64,000 nucleotides of DNA from Asticcacaulis currens (lineage in GTDB: Bacteria; Pseudomonadota; Alphaproteobacteria; Caulobacterales; Caulobacteraceae): assembly GCF_028550395.1 (NCBI RefSeq), contig NZ_JAQQKW010000004.1, forward strand, positions 310,001 through 374,000. The letters run 5' to 3'. Position numbers and translations under genes: made by a program. The notes beneath the pieces were generated by a model. That model was not told where the DNA came from, made no database searches, and was given only the letters and a program-made list of their open reading frames with translations. Below are positions 1 through 9,115 of the stretch, in pieces (the stretch's first letter is position 1; the number at the start of each line of letters is the position of its first letter).

Positions 1-1203
1 CCGCAGGACGCCGACGAGATCGGGCGGCTGGCGCAGCGCCTCGTGCGCGCCAGCGCCCTCCTGCGGGGCCGCGAACAGGCCTTGCGCGAAAGCGAGGAAC
101 GCTTCCGCCTGGTGATCGAAGAGGTGCGCGACTACGGTATTTTCGCGCTCGATCCCACCGGCGTGGTGACAAGCTGGAATCTGGGGGCTGAGCGCATCAA
201 GGGCTGGACGGCGGCTGAAATTCTGGGGCAGCATTTCAGCCGGTTTTATCCCGACGAAACGCGCGATTTTCTGCCGGCGCGGATGCTTCAGAGGGCGCGT
301 GAACGCGGGACGGTCGAAGACGAAGGCTGGCGACTGCGCAAGGATGGGTCGCGCTTCTGGGCCAATGTGGTGATCACCAGCCTGCATGACGATAATGGTC
401 AGGTGCGCGGCTTTGCCAAGGTGACGCGCGACATGACCGAACGCCGACGCACCGAAGAGGCGCTGCGCATGGCGCGTGAGGACGCCATTGCCGCCAATCT
501 GGCCAAGAGCGAATTTCTGTCGCGGACCAGCCACGAACTGCGCACGCCGATGAGCGCCATTCTGGGCTTCGGGCAGTTGCTGGAACTGGATGAGGAGACG
601 CTGTCCCCGTCACACAGGGCCGCCGTCCAGCAGATCATGAAGGCCGGACGGCATCTTCTGGCCCTGATCAACGACCTGCTCGATATTTCCAGCATCGAGG
701 CCGGAGCGACCGACATGTCGATCGAAGCGGTCGATCTGGACGATGTGGTGCAGGAGGTGCACGCGCTGGCCGCGCCGATCGTGGCTACGGGCGGATTGAG
801 CTTTCAGCTTGAGGCAGCGGAGCCCGGTCTGATCGCCCAGGCGGACCGGCGGCGGCTGATACAGGTTCTTCTGAACCTGATTGCCAATGCGGCCAAATAT
901 AACCGCACCGGCACCTGCGTGCGTCTGGCCTATGGGCGCAACGGTGCGGACATTCGCATCGAGGTCGAAGACGATGGCGAAGGCATAGACCCGTCGGCCG
1001 CCTCACGGCTGTTCACCCCGTTTGATCGACTGGGCCAACAATCAAAAACGCGGGTCGAAGGCACGGGACTGGGGCTGGCCCTCTCGAAACGCCTGGTGGA
1101 ATCCATGAACGGCCAGATCGGCTATGAGGCCCCGGCGAAGGGGGCGCGCTTCTGGTTCACCCTGCCGGGCGTCCAACCGGCCCAAATGCCGCAGAAGGAT
1201 TGA
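1..1203 (+). CDS. PAS-domain sensor histidine kinase (5' truncated by window)
   Basis: The frame is open from base 1, so the N terminus is missing; 400 residues are visible. The first ~20 residues (DEIGRLAQRL) resemble the end of a HAMP linker, so the full protein is probably a membrane sensor. A PAS domain follows at about residues 30-140. The HisKA dimerization domain has its phospho-acceptor His in SHELRTP at about residue 178. The HATPase domain shows an N box (LNLIANAAKYN), a G1 box (DDGEGID) and a G2 box (GTGLGLALSK). By family rule it autophosphorylates and passes phosphate to a response regulator, most likely the one encoded directly downstream, whose start abuts this stop. The signal sensed is unknown. 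No receiver domain is fused at the C terminus. Confidence 0.93.
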   Translation, partial: PQDADEIGRLAQRLVRASALLRGREQALRESEERFRLVIEEVRDYGIFALDPTGVVTSWNLGAERIKGWTAAEILGQHFSRFYPDETRDFLPARMLQRARERGTVEDEGWRLRKDGSRFWANVVITSLHDDNGQVRGFAKVTRDMTERRRTEEALRMAREDAIAANLAKSEFLSRTSHELRTPMSAILGFGQLLELDEETLSPSHRAAVQQIMKAGRHLLALINDLLDISSIEAGATDMSIEAVDLDDVVQEVHALAAPIVATGGLSFQLEAAEPGLIAQADRRRLIQVLLNLIANAAKYNRTGTCVRLAYGRNGADIRIEVEDDGEGIDPSAASRLFTPFDRLGQQSKTRVEGTGLGLALSKRLVESMNGQIGYEAPAKGARFWFTLPGVQPAQMPQKD

Positions 1204-1208
1204 CAACC

Positions 1209-1652
1209 ATGCCGGGACCCCTGATCACACCGGGAGAGCTCGTGTCGCGCCGTATCCTCGTCATCGACGATGAAGAGGCCAATGTGCTGCTGCTGACCAC
1301 GCTTCTGAAACGTGAAGGCTACACGGACGTGCACGGCATAACCGACCCGTCGCGCGCCATGCAGGCCTTTATAGACCTGTCGCCCGATCTGGTGCTTCTC
1401 GACCTTATGATGCCGGAAGTGGACGGGTTCCAGTTGCTCGAAGCCTTTGGCCGCCATGAACGCGCCGATGAATACCGCCCGGTTCTGGTACTGACGGCAG
1501 ATACAACGCTTCAGGCGCGCCGCCGCGCCCTGTCTCTGGGGGCCAAGGACTTTGTGGCCAAGCCCTTCGATGTGATCGAGGTGGCCCTGCGCATATCAAA
1601 CCTTCTGGAAACCCGGCTTCTGTATGAGCGCCTGCGTCAACCGTCGCCTTGA
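1209..1652 (+). CDS. Single-domain response regulator
   Basis: About 147 residues with one receiver domain and no DNA-binding output. The acidic pocket (VIDDEE), the phospho-acceptor Asp in LLDLMMPEVDG, the switch Thr in VLTADT and the conserved Lys in FVAKPF are all present. The ATG at 1209 has a GAAGGA Shine-Dalgarno nine bases upstream. A TTG at 1200 that overlaps the kinase stop is an alternative start. Tight linkage to the kinase suggests a two-component pair, with this protein acting by protein-protein contact or as a phosphorelay intermediate. The output is not visible. Confidence 0.9.
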   Translation: MPGPLITPGELVSRRILVIDDEEANVLLLTTLLKREGYTDVHGITDPSRAMQAFIDLSPDLVLLDLMMPEVDGFQLLEAFGRHERADEYRPVLVLTADTTLQARRRALSLGAKDFVAKPFDVIEVALRISNLLETRLLYERLRQPSP

Positions 1653-1666
1653 GGCGCATCGCATAT

Positions 1667-2890
1667 TCAACGCCGGCGTTTCGCGCCTTTGGTCGGGACC
1701 CTGGCGGGTTCAAGACCCAGATCGGCCACGGCAGTGGCGGCCAGCAGAAACGCCCCGACCCCGTAATATTGCGTGTCGTCGTATCCGACAGCGTCCGGGC
1801 GGTCGCTGATCGGCTGCACATAGCCGAACTTGCCATCCTCATGCACGGCGGAAACGAGTGCTGCCCAGCCCCTGCGGATGGTCGGTTCATAGGTGGCGCG
1901 GTCAAGCAGGCCGGCCTTCGCCCCCCACGCCAGCCCGAAGACATAGAAGGCGGTGCCGCTCGATTCCGGGAGGGCCGTCTTGGGGTCGCTCAGCAGGGAG
2001 GGCGACCAGAAGCCATCGGGTTTCTGGATGGTTTTGAGTTTGGCCGACATCTCCCGGAAGATCGTCTCCATCCGCGTGCGGTCGGCATCGCCTTTGGGCA
2101 GGTAAGGGATCATCCGCGCCAGCCCGGCCAGCACCCAGCCGTCGCCGCGGCTCCAGAAGACCTTGCGTCCATTGGGGTCTCGCCGCTCGAAGAAGCGCGA
2201 GTCGCGATAATAGAGATGCTCTTCCTTGTCATAAAGCATGTCCGTCGTTGCGAAAAACTCCTTCACGGCAAAGTCGCGGTAGCGCCGGTCACCGGTGGCC
2301 TGCGCCAGTTGCAACCAGGTCGGCGGGGCCATGAAGATCGCGTCGCACCAGCACCAGCGCTCATCGCAGCCCGCCCCACCCGGAGCCGAATATTCGTGAT
2401 GGATCAGGTCGTCCTGCGACGGATGGGCGAGGATCTGATCGAAGCTCGCCTTCAAAGGCGCAATGGCCTGCGGCCCGGCCCCCTGACGGTAGGCCCACAG
2501 ATAGGATTGCCCGATAACGTGATCGTCGGCGTGGTAGAGGCGACGCCCCAGCTCCCATTTGTTGGCCACCCCGCGCGACAGGATCACCTGCCTGAAGTGC
2601 GGCTTGTCCGAATGGTCAGCCAGCGCGGTAAGGCCGACAAACAGCGCCCCCTGCACCCAGCCCTTCATGTCCGAGGTGCCGAGCGCTGCGTTTTGCGGAA
2701 ATTCGCCGCCGGCCATGGTGGCCAGTTGATAGTCAGCCACACGCTCGGCCAGCGTCAATATCTCCGCCCGGCTCAAGGGCATTCTGGCCGCAGGCCGCGC
2801 GGCGACCGGCGTTTCGGCCACGGCGGGCAGGCCTGGCGCCATACAGGCCAGAGACACCACGGTCGTGGCAAGGAGAAGGGCACGCTTCAT
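1667..2890 (-). CDS. Secreted GH105-like unsaturated rhamnogalacturonyl hydrolase
   Basis: 407 residues with a Sec-type signal peptide at residues ~1-25 ending near AVAETP. The body resembles the glycoside hydrolase 88/105 fold (YteR/YesR type). Visible features include a DDHVIGQ segment, ERWCWCDAIFMAPP, and FWSRGDGWVLAGL. Family members remove the terminal unsaturated uronic acid from pectin oligosaccharides made by lyases. The start at 2890 is chosen because the signal peptide begins there and AGAGGA lies just upstream; an earlier in-frame start would precede the signal peptide. It is divergent from the GH2 gene, with about 210 bp of shared promoter region. This suggests joint use on a plant polysaccharide, probably rhamnogalacturonan. 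Substrate is inferred from the family only. Confidence 0.85.
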   Translation of the reverse strand: MKRALLLATTVVSLACMAPGLPAVAETPVAARPAARMPLSRAEILTLAERVADYQLATMAGGEFPQNAALGTSDMKGWVQGALFVGLTALADHSDKPHFRQVILSRGVANKWELGRRLYHADDHVIGQSYLWAYRQGAGPQAIAPLKASFDQILAHPSQDDLIHHEYSAPGGAGCDERWCWCDAIFMAPPTWLQLAQATGDRRYRDFAVKEFFATTDMLYDKEEHLYYRDSRFFERRDPNGRKVFWSRGDGWVLAGLARMIPYLPKGDADRTRMETIFREMSAKLKTIQKPDGFWSPSLLSDPKTALPESSGTAFYVFGLAWGAKAGLLDRATYEPTIRRGWAALVSAVHEDGKFGYVQPISDRPDAVGYDDTQYYGVGAFLLAATAVADLGLEPARVPTKGAKRRR

Positions 2891-3099
2891 CAGACGGTTC
2901 CTCTGGCAGAGTATGGACATCGGCGTTGATGCCGTTCGCGGAAGTGCATCCTGAGGGCGGCAGGCGAACAACTCAAGTTCAAATATAGGGACAATCATTC
3001 AAAAACAAATTGCGCAGATCGTCCCGCCGCGTATCCTCTGATCAAGAGGCAGGACCGCTGTGCGGCGACGGCCTTACCTATAAAAGAGACAGGGACGCC

Positions 3100-5007
3100 A
3101 TGACTGATCTGACCCGCCGCCGCGCGCTGTTTTCGGGCGCCGCCCTCCTGTCCGGAAGCTGTCTGGCGGCACTGGCCGTCCCGGCCCGCGCCAGCGCCGA
3201 GCCCGTCGTGATGGCCGATGCACCGCTTTTGCCCGCCATCCGTTTGACGGCAGCGCTCAACCGCCCCCATCAGGACCTGTCCGGGGCCTGGGCCTATTCC
3301 AAGGATCTCTACAAGACCGGCTGGTCCACCCTGATGGACTGGAAGCCCAATCGCGGCAACCAGCGATTCAGCGACGTTGATGTCGCCGCCGAAGAGGCCA
3401 GAGACCGCTATGCCCTGTTTGAATACGACATGCAGAATGCCCCGCGCATGGCTTTGCCAGGTGCGTGGAACGCGGCCCTGCCGCAACTGCGCTATTATGA
3501 CGGACTGATCTGGTTTCAGCGCACCTTTCTGGTCAGCCCGAAGCCGGGTGAGCGCGTGCTTTTGCGCTTTGAGGCGGTCAACTATGTGACGCAGGTCTTC
3601 GTCAACGGCAAAACCGCCGGCGCGCATGAAGGCGGTTTCACCCCCTTCACCCTGGATGTTACGGGGCTGGTCCGCGACGGCGTCAATCAGGTGACCCTCG
3701 GCGTCGATTCCAGCCATACGGACCAGAGCGTACCGCCGCGGGTCACCGACTGGGACATCTATGGCGGGGTGACGCGCCCAGTGCGCCTGTTTGTCGTGCC
3801 CGATACCTTCATCGACGACCTTTATATCCGCTACACGCCCGAAGGCCGTATCCTCGCCGAAGCCCGTCTGATGGGGCCGGCGTCGGCGGGCAGCGACGTC
3901 ACCCTGTCTCTTCCCGCGCTCAAGCTGATGGCACGCGGGCGCACCGATGAGACCGGCACGGCGCACTTTGACCTGAAGGCCCCGCGCGGCCTCAAGCTGT
4001 GGACGCCGGAAAGTCCGACCCTTTATGAGGTCACGGTGACGGCAGGCACGGATTCGCTGAGCGATCGCGTGGGGCTGCGCACCATCGCCGTCAAGGGGCA
4101 TCAGATCCTGCTCAACGGCAAGCCCGTTTTTCTGCGCGGGATCTGTCTGCACGAAGAAGAGTTCGGCTCAAACCCGGCGCGCAACATGACCGAACCGGCG
4201 TCGCGGGCCCTTCTGACCGAGGTCAAGCACGGACTGAACGGCAATTTCGTGCGCCTGTCCCACTATCCGCATTCTGAGGTGACGACGCGACTGGCCGATG
4301 AGATGGGGCTTCTGGTGTGGAGCGAGATTCCGGTCTATTGGGCCGTCGCCTTTGGCGATGCGCGCGCACTGACTACCGCCCGGCGTATGATGGCCGAAAA
4401 CATCCTGCGCGACCGCAACCGCGCCAGCATTATCATCTGGAGCGTCGGCAACGAGACGCCGAAAACCGAGGCGCGCAACCATTTTATGGGTACGCTGGCC
4501 GACGACGCCAAACGCCTTGATCCCTCGCGCCTGACCTCGGCTGCGCTTTTGGTCAACAAGACGAAGGTGGACGGTGTGCTGCACGCGACGATCGACGACC
4601 CTATGGTCGATAAGCTCGATATCCTGTCGGCCAACACCTATACGGCCTGGTACGGCAATGACCGGCTGGAGGACGTGCCCGCGATTAAATGGTCAGCACC
4701 GGTGGACAAGCCGCTGATTTTCTCAGAGTTCGGGGCCGATGCGCTGGCCGGGTTCCATGCTCCCGACCGTCGCAAGTTTTCCGAAGAGTTTCAGGCCGAT
4801 TTCTATCGCGCGACTCTGGCCAACGCCGCCACCGTGCCCATTCTGGCCGGACTATCTCCGTGGATTCTGAAGGACTTTCAGACGCCACGGCGCGAACATC
4901 CGGTTTATCAGAATGGGTGGAACCGCAAGGGCCTTCTGTCGGAAACCGGTGCCCGCAAACAGGCCTTCGCCGTATTGGCGGAGTGGTATTCCCAAAGAGC
5001 GATTTGA
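3100..5007 (+). CDS. Secreted GH2 family beta-glycosidase
   Basis: 635 residues. The N terminus (TRRRALFSGAALLSG) looks like a twin-arginine signal followed by ARASA, so export is likely. A jelly-roll sugar-binding domain with FVNGKTAGAHEGGFTPF precedes an immunoglobulin-like domain and a TIM barrel. The catalytic acid/base Glu is in SVGNETP (residue 452) and the nucleophile Glu in FSEFGAD (residue 543), as in beta-galactosidases and beta-glucuronidases. Start ATG at 3100 follows an AGAGACAGGGA ribosome site. It is divergent from the GH105 gene, so the pair probably trims pectin-derived oligosaccharides. Beta-galactosidase versus beta-glucuronidase activity cannot be decided by reading. Confidence 0.88.
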   Translation: MTDLTRRRALFSGAALLSGSCLAALAVPARASAEPVVMADAPLLPAIRLTAALNRPHQDLSGAWAYSKDLYKTGWSTLMDWKPNRGNQRFSDVDVAAEEARDRYALFEYDMQNAPRMALPGAWNAALPQLRYYDGLIWFQRTFLVSPKPGERVLLRFEAVNYVTQVFVNGKTAGAHEGGFTPFTLDVTGLVRDGVNQVTLGVDSSHTDQSVPPRVTDWDIYGGVTRPVRLFVVPDTFIDDLYIRYTPEGRILAEARLMGPASAGSDVTLSLPALKLMARGRTDETGTAHFDLKAPRGLKLWTPESPTLYEVTVTAGTDSLSDRVGLRTIAVKGHQILLNGKPVFLRGICLHEEEFGSNPARNMTEPASRALLTEVKHGLNGNFVRLSHYPHSEVTTRLADEMGLLVWSEIPVYWAVAFGDARALTTARRMMAENILRDRNRASIIIWSVGNETPKTEARNHFMGTLADDAKRLDPSRLTSAALLVNKTKVDGVLHATIDDPMVDKLDILSANTYTAWYGNDRLEDVPAIKWSAPVDKPLIFSEFGADALAGFHAPDRRKFSEEFQADFYRATLANAATVPILAGLSPWILKDFQTPRREHPVYQNGWNRKGLLSETGARKQAFAVLAEWYSQRAI

Positions 5008-5657
5008 GCGCGCCTGGACATTGCCCCCCCTAGGTGACGAGGTAAAATCAGTGGGGGAGACAAAGCCGACTTCGGTTGCGCAGGCATTATCCCGTCTGCG
5101 GCAGATAATGGATATTCTGAAGCCCAAACTTCAAGATAAGCTGCGGCATTTCCGACAGAGATCTGACTTGATGTCCGCTTAGACGTCGTCCAAGGGACCT
5201 CGCGTGCCGATTAAGGCCAAAAGGCGACATCGCGATAATGTCAACCTTATCGGAGGTATCAGCGCTGGTAGATATTGCACGCGAGGGCGCAAAGAACCAT
5301 TTCCAAACGTGTAAGTTCTCCCGAATGACCATTTCGAACGCCACCTAATACACATTCCGCATAAGATGTAATATACAAACCGCACGTTTCAATAGATTGA
5401 ACCGCACCGGATATGCCGGAGGCCTAAACTCAATAACAATATAGGGCCATTTTGAAATAGCAACCGAACTCCACATGACGGTCGTATGAACGATAAAGAT
5501 CTACGACCGTCAGGTTTTAGCGGTGATTTGTGCTTAATTTCTTTAGCAATAAGATCAAAGGGTAATAGGAGATTCACCTCAAGCTAGGAAAACTTGCGCC
5601 AAGTGATTCAAACGCATAAATTTTATTATCGTGTTGATATTATTGCGTTTATCTTAA
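5008..5657. other. 650-bp intergenic stretch left of the mobile element
   Basis: I see no convincing gene. Short frames here lack ribosome sites and family resemblance. Composition becomes AT-richer from about 5200 onward. The stretch ends at the tRNA-like direct repeat and so is probably the host side of the left junction. Confidence 0.5.
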
Positions 5658-5703
5658 GGTGCGGGAGCCAGATTTGAACTGACGACCTTCAGGTTATGAG
5701 CCT
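5658..5703 (-). repeat. Left attachment-site repeat (3' half of tRNA-Met)
   Basis: These 46 bases are identical to 38133-38178. Read on the minus strand they give the CTCATAA anticodon loop (anticodon CAU), a variable loop, a T arm with TTCAAAT and the acceptor strand CTCCCGCA, as in initiator-type tRNA-Met. The bases that would have to form the D arm and 5' acceptor do not, so this is a fragment and not a tRNA gene. The paired copy beside an integrase marks it as one end of an integrated element. Confidence 0.8.
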
Positions 5704-5763
5704 TTACCCGATCGCGTTAACCGTTTGATAAAAAGGAGATATATTATTAACTTTATGATTAGC

Positions 5764-5782
5764 GGGCTAAAAATTGGGCTAG
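5764..5782 (+). promoter_or_regulatory. Candidate integrase arm-type repeats, left end
   Basis: Two GGGCTRR repeats (GGGCTAA at 5764, GGGCTAG at 5776) are spaced 12 bp apart about 60 bp inside the left attachment repeat. Three like-oriented GGGCTRR repeats with 11-12 bp spacing lie inside the right end at 38039-38068. Tyrosine integrases often bind such short direct repeats as arm sites. This role is inferred. Confidence 0.4.
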
Positions 5783-5832
5783 TATTTAAATGGTCGAGCC
5801 CTTCTCAATCTTCTCTCCAGATGAACCCTAAA

Positions 5833-6432
5833 CTAAATACAACAATTACCACCCGTCTCTTGGCGCAACCGCCCCTCGACTAACCTGAAATCCCGCTCGG
5901 AGTTTACGAAATTTTTTGGGTAAGTAAATTCGACGAGTTTACCCCTCCCCCATCGATCAACGTGAATATTCTGAGTCAGCGAAGCTTGAAAATTCTCGGA
6001 CAAAATCTTGTTCACAACTCCTCCGGCATCATCCAATGGGGTCCGAAACGCAATTGTATACTTGTTGCCAGATGCATTTAAGTACCCTTCCTCGCAAAGT
6101 CGATCGAAGTCAGCGCCGCTGATATAGGTTTCCTGAACAACCTGATTAGCCAACGTCGATATTAATTTCTTTGCATCCTTTTTACTAGAAACGGAATAGT
6201 AGAAATATTCATCTGAATAACATCTTGAGCCTACAGTAGAATTTACCGCAATTGCCGCTACCTTTGACCATTTATCATAAGAACTCCCATTAGTTGGGCC
6301 AATTACGGATGCAGGTATAGAAACATAAAAAACGCTTTCAGCCTTAGCTTTTTGGCCTGCCTGATCGCAACTCGCAACCATAAGCCCCAGCAAGACATAA
6401 TGAAGAATTTTTATTGAAATATGATTTTTCAT
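5833..6432 (-). CDS. Hypothetical lipoprotein
   Basis: 199 residues. The start at 6432 (MKNHISIKIL) gives a short lipoprotein signal peptide with lipobox LMVASC, so the mature protein is probably lipid-anchored on Cys ~22. The rest is alpha/beta-looking with several cysteines, including a terminal CC. I do not recognise the family. It is the first gene inside the left end of the element and is AT-rich compared with the flanking host genes. A role as an immunity or exclusion lipoprotein is possible but only a guess. Confidence 0.6.
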   Translation of the reverse strand: MKNHISIKILHYVLLGLMVASCDQAGQKAKAESVFYVSIPASVIGPTNGSSYDKWSKVAAIAVNSTVGSRCYSDEYFYYSVSSKKDAKKLISTLANQVVQETYISGADFDRLCEEGYLNASGNKYTIAFRTPLDDAGGVVNKILSENFQASLTQNIHVDRWGRGKLVEFTYPKNFVNSERDFRLVEGRLRQETGGNCCI

Positions 6433-6519
6433 TTCACCCAATATCTACTTTTGTCTATTCCGAAGACTCCGGTAACGCTGTGATAGTAACTGTATGTTGA
6501 TTTCCTAAAACCTAACTCT

Positions 6520-6642
6520 GAATGTACGCCGATTATTGACCTACGCCTGCCTAGATCCCGCAACAGGTTCACCACCAAAGCGAGAGGCGACCCGGGAAGA
6601 AAAATTCGATCTTCATTGGGTCACGTTTTTGCAAAACTCAAC
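6520..6642. repeat. Diverged copy of repeat family B
   Basis: This stretch aligns with the two ~150-bp copies at 9979-10127 and 12205-12354: a TTGACCTACGC-like block, an AGATC block, and an end AAACTCAACA preceded by TTCATTGGGTCA. It is more diverged and appears to lack the other end. It lies in the 310-bp gap between the lipoprotein gene and the next membrane protein gene; I see no gene in that gap. Confidence 0.5.
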
Positions 6643-6743
6643 AACTCCGGCGCATACACACAGTAAAAGCATGCATTTTTTTGCATCCGCCCCTATATCA
6701 TTTATTTATACGCGAAATATTTTTTGAGAATATTTTGTATGCC

Positions 6744-7037
6744 TCACTTCATCAACCGCACAAAGTAAAATGCGCTGTATATATTGAACAACAGATACGA
6801 GGCCATGGAACCGTATACAGTTATTGAATCAACATTTTCATTACGTACATACGAATAAGCGCACAAACAAACGGTTACTAGAAGCATTAAAAGCCTCATT
6901 GAGATCGGAAATTTGTATTTCGTCGCCTCTTCACGGGATATACCAGCATACAGATTTTGAACCCGACCGTGAAGGCACCAGTCGAGCACGATAGACACTG
7001 TAAAAATAGACAAAAAGGCGAATATAAAATTTGTCAT
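6744..7037 (-). CDS. Small hypothetical membrane protein
   Basis: 97 residues with about three hydrophobic segments: residues 3-19 (FIFAFLSIFTVSIVLD), 47-62 and 74-93. Family not recognised. The ATG at 7037 has only a weak upstream ribosome site. It is AT-rich like other small genes in this element. Its position beside the orphan lipoprotein and near transposase debris suggests acquired cargo. No function can be assigned. Confidence 0.5.
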   Translation of the reverse strand: MTNFIFAFLSIFTVSIVLDWCLHGRVQNLYAGISREEATKYKFPISMRLLMLLVTVCLCAYSYVRNENVDSITVYGSMASYLLFNIYSAFYFVRLMK

Positions 7038-7352
7038 ATTGGTCGGGTTTTATTTATAGGAGGTCAAACCGTATGGCGGAAGTCTGGACAAAGTCACAGG
7101 TAGCTGAGACTACTGAATTGAAGTAGAGAGCTATCTAACCGGGATTACTAAAGGCGGCGGGCAAAATAATGCAGCAATTGATGGTGTCCCACCGTGTGCT
7201 GTAACTGGGTAAGAGCGAAGCGCTAGGCTCGCTGCCCCATTCAAGGGCCAGGAGAGCCTGAAGCGTGGCGGGTTGGCCATCAGTGAGTTTCGGATGTGGT
7301 TTGGGTTCCTACACTCATTCCAGAGACGAAAGATACACCAATGACCAATTAG

Positions 7353-7517
7353 ATGATGGCCCTGAAAGAGCTTGTTGAAAAGACCTCCGACAGCGATTTG
7401 TTGCGGGAGATGATAGATTTTGCCGCCGAGCGCCTGATGGCAATGAAGGTCGGCGCTGTTACCGGCGCGGCTTACCACGAGAAGAGCGGCGAACGCATGG
7501 TCCAGCGCAACGGCTAA
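7353..7517 (+). pseudogene. IS256-family transposase remnant (N-terminal 54 residues)
   Basis: The short frame MMALKELVEKTSDSDLLREM, followed by FAAERLMAMKVGAVTGAA and ending in QRNG, is the conserved N terminus of mutator/IS256-type transposases. In intact members the QRNG is followed by YRDR and the DDE domain. Here a TAA interrupts at 7515 and the following sequence no longer matches. A TAG also sits just before the ATG, where the true start would lie. A dead insertion-sequence fragment. The ~315 bp upstream (7038-7352) holds no gene that I can support. Confidence 0.75.
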
Positions 7518-7668
7518 ACGAGACACTCATCGAGCCGATCCAGCGACAATACCCTGTGCTAGTGCCCGCCGACGTTTAACGCGTCCGACCGGAGGTTTGC
7601 GTTGAGTCCGGAATAGTGGATAACTGTGGCGAACCTCCCGTAACCGCCCGGGTAGGCTGAGAGGCATT

Positions 7669-8046
7669 ATGAAGAAAAAAAATTCCTGGTACAAAACCAC
7701 GGCGATGCCTCGCCTAAAATGGGCGGTGCTCGGTTATGGACTTTTGGCGCTTTCTATGTTCGCCCCGCTGAGCGGCAGCTATCACGCGTGTGTAGAGAGG
7801 AATTCTCAACGCTATAGCCATGCACTGGAACGCCTGCGTGCCGGTCTGCCGATTGATAAAACAAAAGACCTTGAACATATTGAAAGTTGTCAAGCGGAGC
7901 TCGAGGGCGCGAACACGTTGGAGGCAATAAGGATAGGGCTTTACTTCGTAGTCGCGGTGTTATTGGGGACCCGTTTTCATAACGCTGCGGTTAAGGTCTT
8001 AGTTTTCCCTTTTCAGTGGGTGAGGAAGCGGCTCAGTCAGCCCTGA
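7669..8046 (+). CDS. Small hypothetical membrane protein
   Basis: 125 residues. A positively charged N terminus (MKKKNSWYK) leads into a hydrophobic segment at ~20-35. A middle region with two cysteines and charged residues follows, then a second hydrophobic segment at ~88-103 and a basic tail (VRKRL). This predicts two membrane passes with the middle loop outside. A GAG-rich ribosome site precedes the ATG. The family is unknown to me. It is followed 25 bp later by the first MITE-like repeat. Confidence 0.55.
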   Translation: MKKKNSWYKTTAMPRLKWAVLGYGLLALSMFAPLSGSYHACVERNSQRYSHALERLRAGLPIDKTKDLEHIESCQAELEGANTLEAIRIGLYFVVAVLLGTRFHNAAVKVLVFPFQWVRKRLSQP

Positions 8047-8070
8047 CATCATTCGCAGGAAGGCTAACCA

Positions 8071-8216
8071 TGTAAATTCGTGCGCAATTCTGGTCCTTTA
8101 GAAATCGCTTGTCGGGTCCAACTCGCCCCTTCAGGCTATTCAATCCGGTTGTAAAGTCTGTGTCTAGAAGTCTATGTTGGACGCGAAAATGGGTGTGTTT
8201 TGAATGCGATTTGACA
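8071..8216. repeat. MITE-like repeat, copy 1 (full length)
   Basis: A ~146-bp unit that recurs at 25476-25622 and 32268-32414, with a truncated copy at 21445. The ends are imperfect inverted repeats: TGTAAATTCG on the left and, read inward from the right, TGTCAAATCGC. A second, inner inverted pair (GTCCAACTCGCCCC / GTTGGACGCGAA) lies inside. It carries no transposase. The right flank at 8217-8474 shows no gene. Confidence 0.75.
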
Positions 8217-8474
8217 CCATAATGGGTCATACCAGCGACGCCCGTCAGTCCCAACACGAACAACGCCACGTCCAAAATTCAACGTATCCAATTGGTGTCC
8301 ACCTCCGTTCTTAGTGGACACATCCTCCAATATCCCAAGCCTCACCAAAAGGTGCAGAGAAATTCGCGCTTACCTTTGAAGCTCGGTTTCCCCCCGTTTC
8401 ACGGAAAACAACCCTAGAACAGTTGGCCCGCTCGCATCAGTTACACTAAGAATGGGTGATTAAGCATATCGGAT

Positions 8475-8681
8475 TTATTTATGGTGCGATTTCGGATATC
8501 CAGAAATTGCTTTCCAAAGCATGACAGCATCACATGCTAATAATCCAAAAATAATTACGAGAGATCCGGGGGAGAACAAAACTTTCTCCTTCACCGCTTT
8601 AAATACAATCAGTGCCTGAATTGCGATCGTAGCACCGAATGCGATACCATAACGAACAACATACCTTCGTCGCGTTTTCAT
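8475..8681 (-). CDS. Small hypothetical membrane protein
   Basis: 68 residues from the ATG at 8681 (MKTRRRYVVRYG), with two predicted membrane helices at ~12-28 and ~36-52 and a basic C-terminal tail. In-frame upstream starts (ATG at 8693, TTG at 8729) are possible, but the basic-then-hydrophobic layout favours 8681. The family is not recognised. It lies directly downstream of the Rhs fragment on the same strand. That is the place where immunity genes sit in polymorphic-toxin loci, so an orphan immunity role is a reasonable guess. Confidence 0.5.
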   Translation of the reverse strand: MKTRRRYVVRYGIAFGATIAIQALIVFKAVKEKVLFSPGSLVIIFGLLACDAVMLWKAISGYPKSHHK

Positions 8682-8819
8682 ATTTCTCAGCATCCGCAAG
8701 TTTTTTTCTGTGGGAAACCCTTCGTCCAATCGTAGTTCCCAACGCCAGCTCCCAGAGTATTCGCACTAAGAAAATTCGGAGCGACCACTCTTCCGATCGC
8801 ACAGAAATCATTGAGACGC

Positions 8820-8955
8820 GGTGATGGTTCTCGTTCAGACCTGAGCACGCGGCTTCGTCCCGGCACCATTCGCCAGGCAGGCGGATATCAACCTTGGCCG
8901 TGCCCGTTGTGAACACCTGCGCCGCCCCGAACGGCGTGACATAGGCATCCCAGAC
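8820..8955 (-). pseudogene. Rhs-family protein fragment
   Basis: Between a stop codon at 8956-8958 and about 8820 the minus strand encodes VWDAYVTPFG, VDIRLPGEW and SGLNENHHR. These match the segment of Rhs/YD-repeat proteins just before the hallmark DPxG core (usually RLPGQ...NYHRxYDP). After NENHHR the match ends abruptly and the rest of the core is absent. This is a decayed internal piece of a polymorphic toxin gene. It may come from the same ancestral gene as the Rhs tail at 10565-11167. Confidence 0.7.
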
Positions 8956-9115
8956 CTAGGCTTTTGTGGCAATGTTTCGCATAAGAAACCAGCATGCGAA
9001 CTTTGGGATAACGACGCTTCGTGGATGGATTTGATATCGGCCAAAAAAATCCCCACAGAAATAAGAGTTACCGAAGAGGGCGCGTGCCGCCAAATTCGAC
9101 AAAATCGCGGAGAGG

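Noticed and set aside
1649-2929. Long plus-strand frame of 426 codons
   Set aside because: Antisense shadow of the GH105 gene, whose minus-strand protein has a signal peptide and family motifs.
3010-3099. N-terminal extension of the GH2 gene
   Set aside because: The extra 30 residues precede a twin-arginine signal and a good ribosome site at 3100.
5658-5735. Possible complete tRNA-Met gene at either attachment repeat
   Set aside because: Only anticodon loop, T arm and 3' acceptor strand are present at both ends; the upstream bases cannot form the D arm or pair with the acceptor strand.
8033-8275. 80-codon minus-strand gene
   Set aside because: Most of it is the MITE-like repeat read as protein; the same repeat produces similar chimeric frames at copies 3 and 4.
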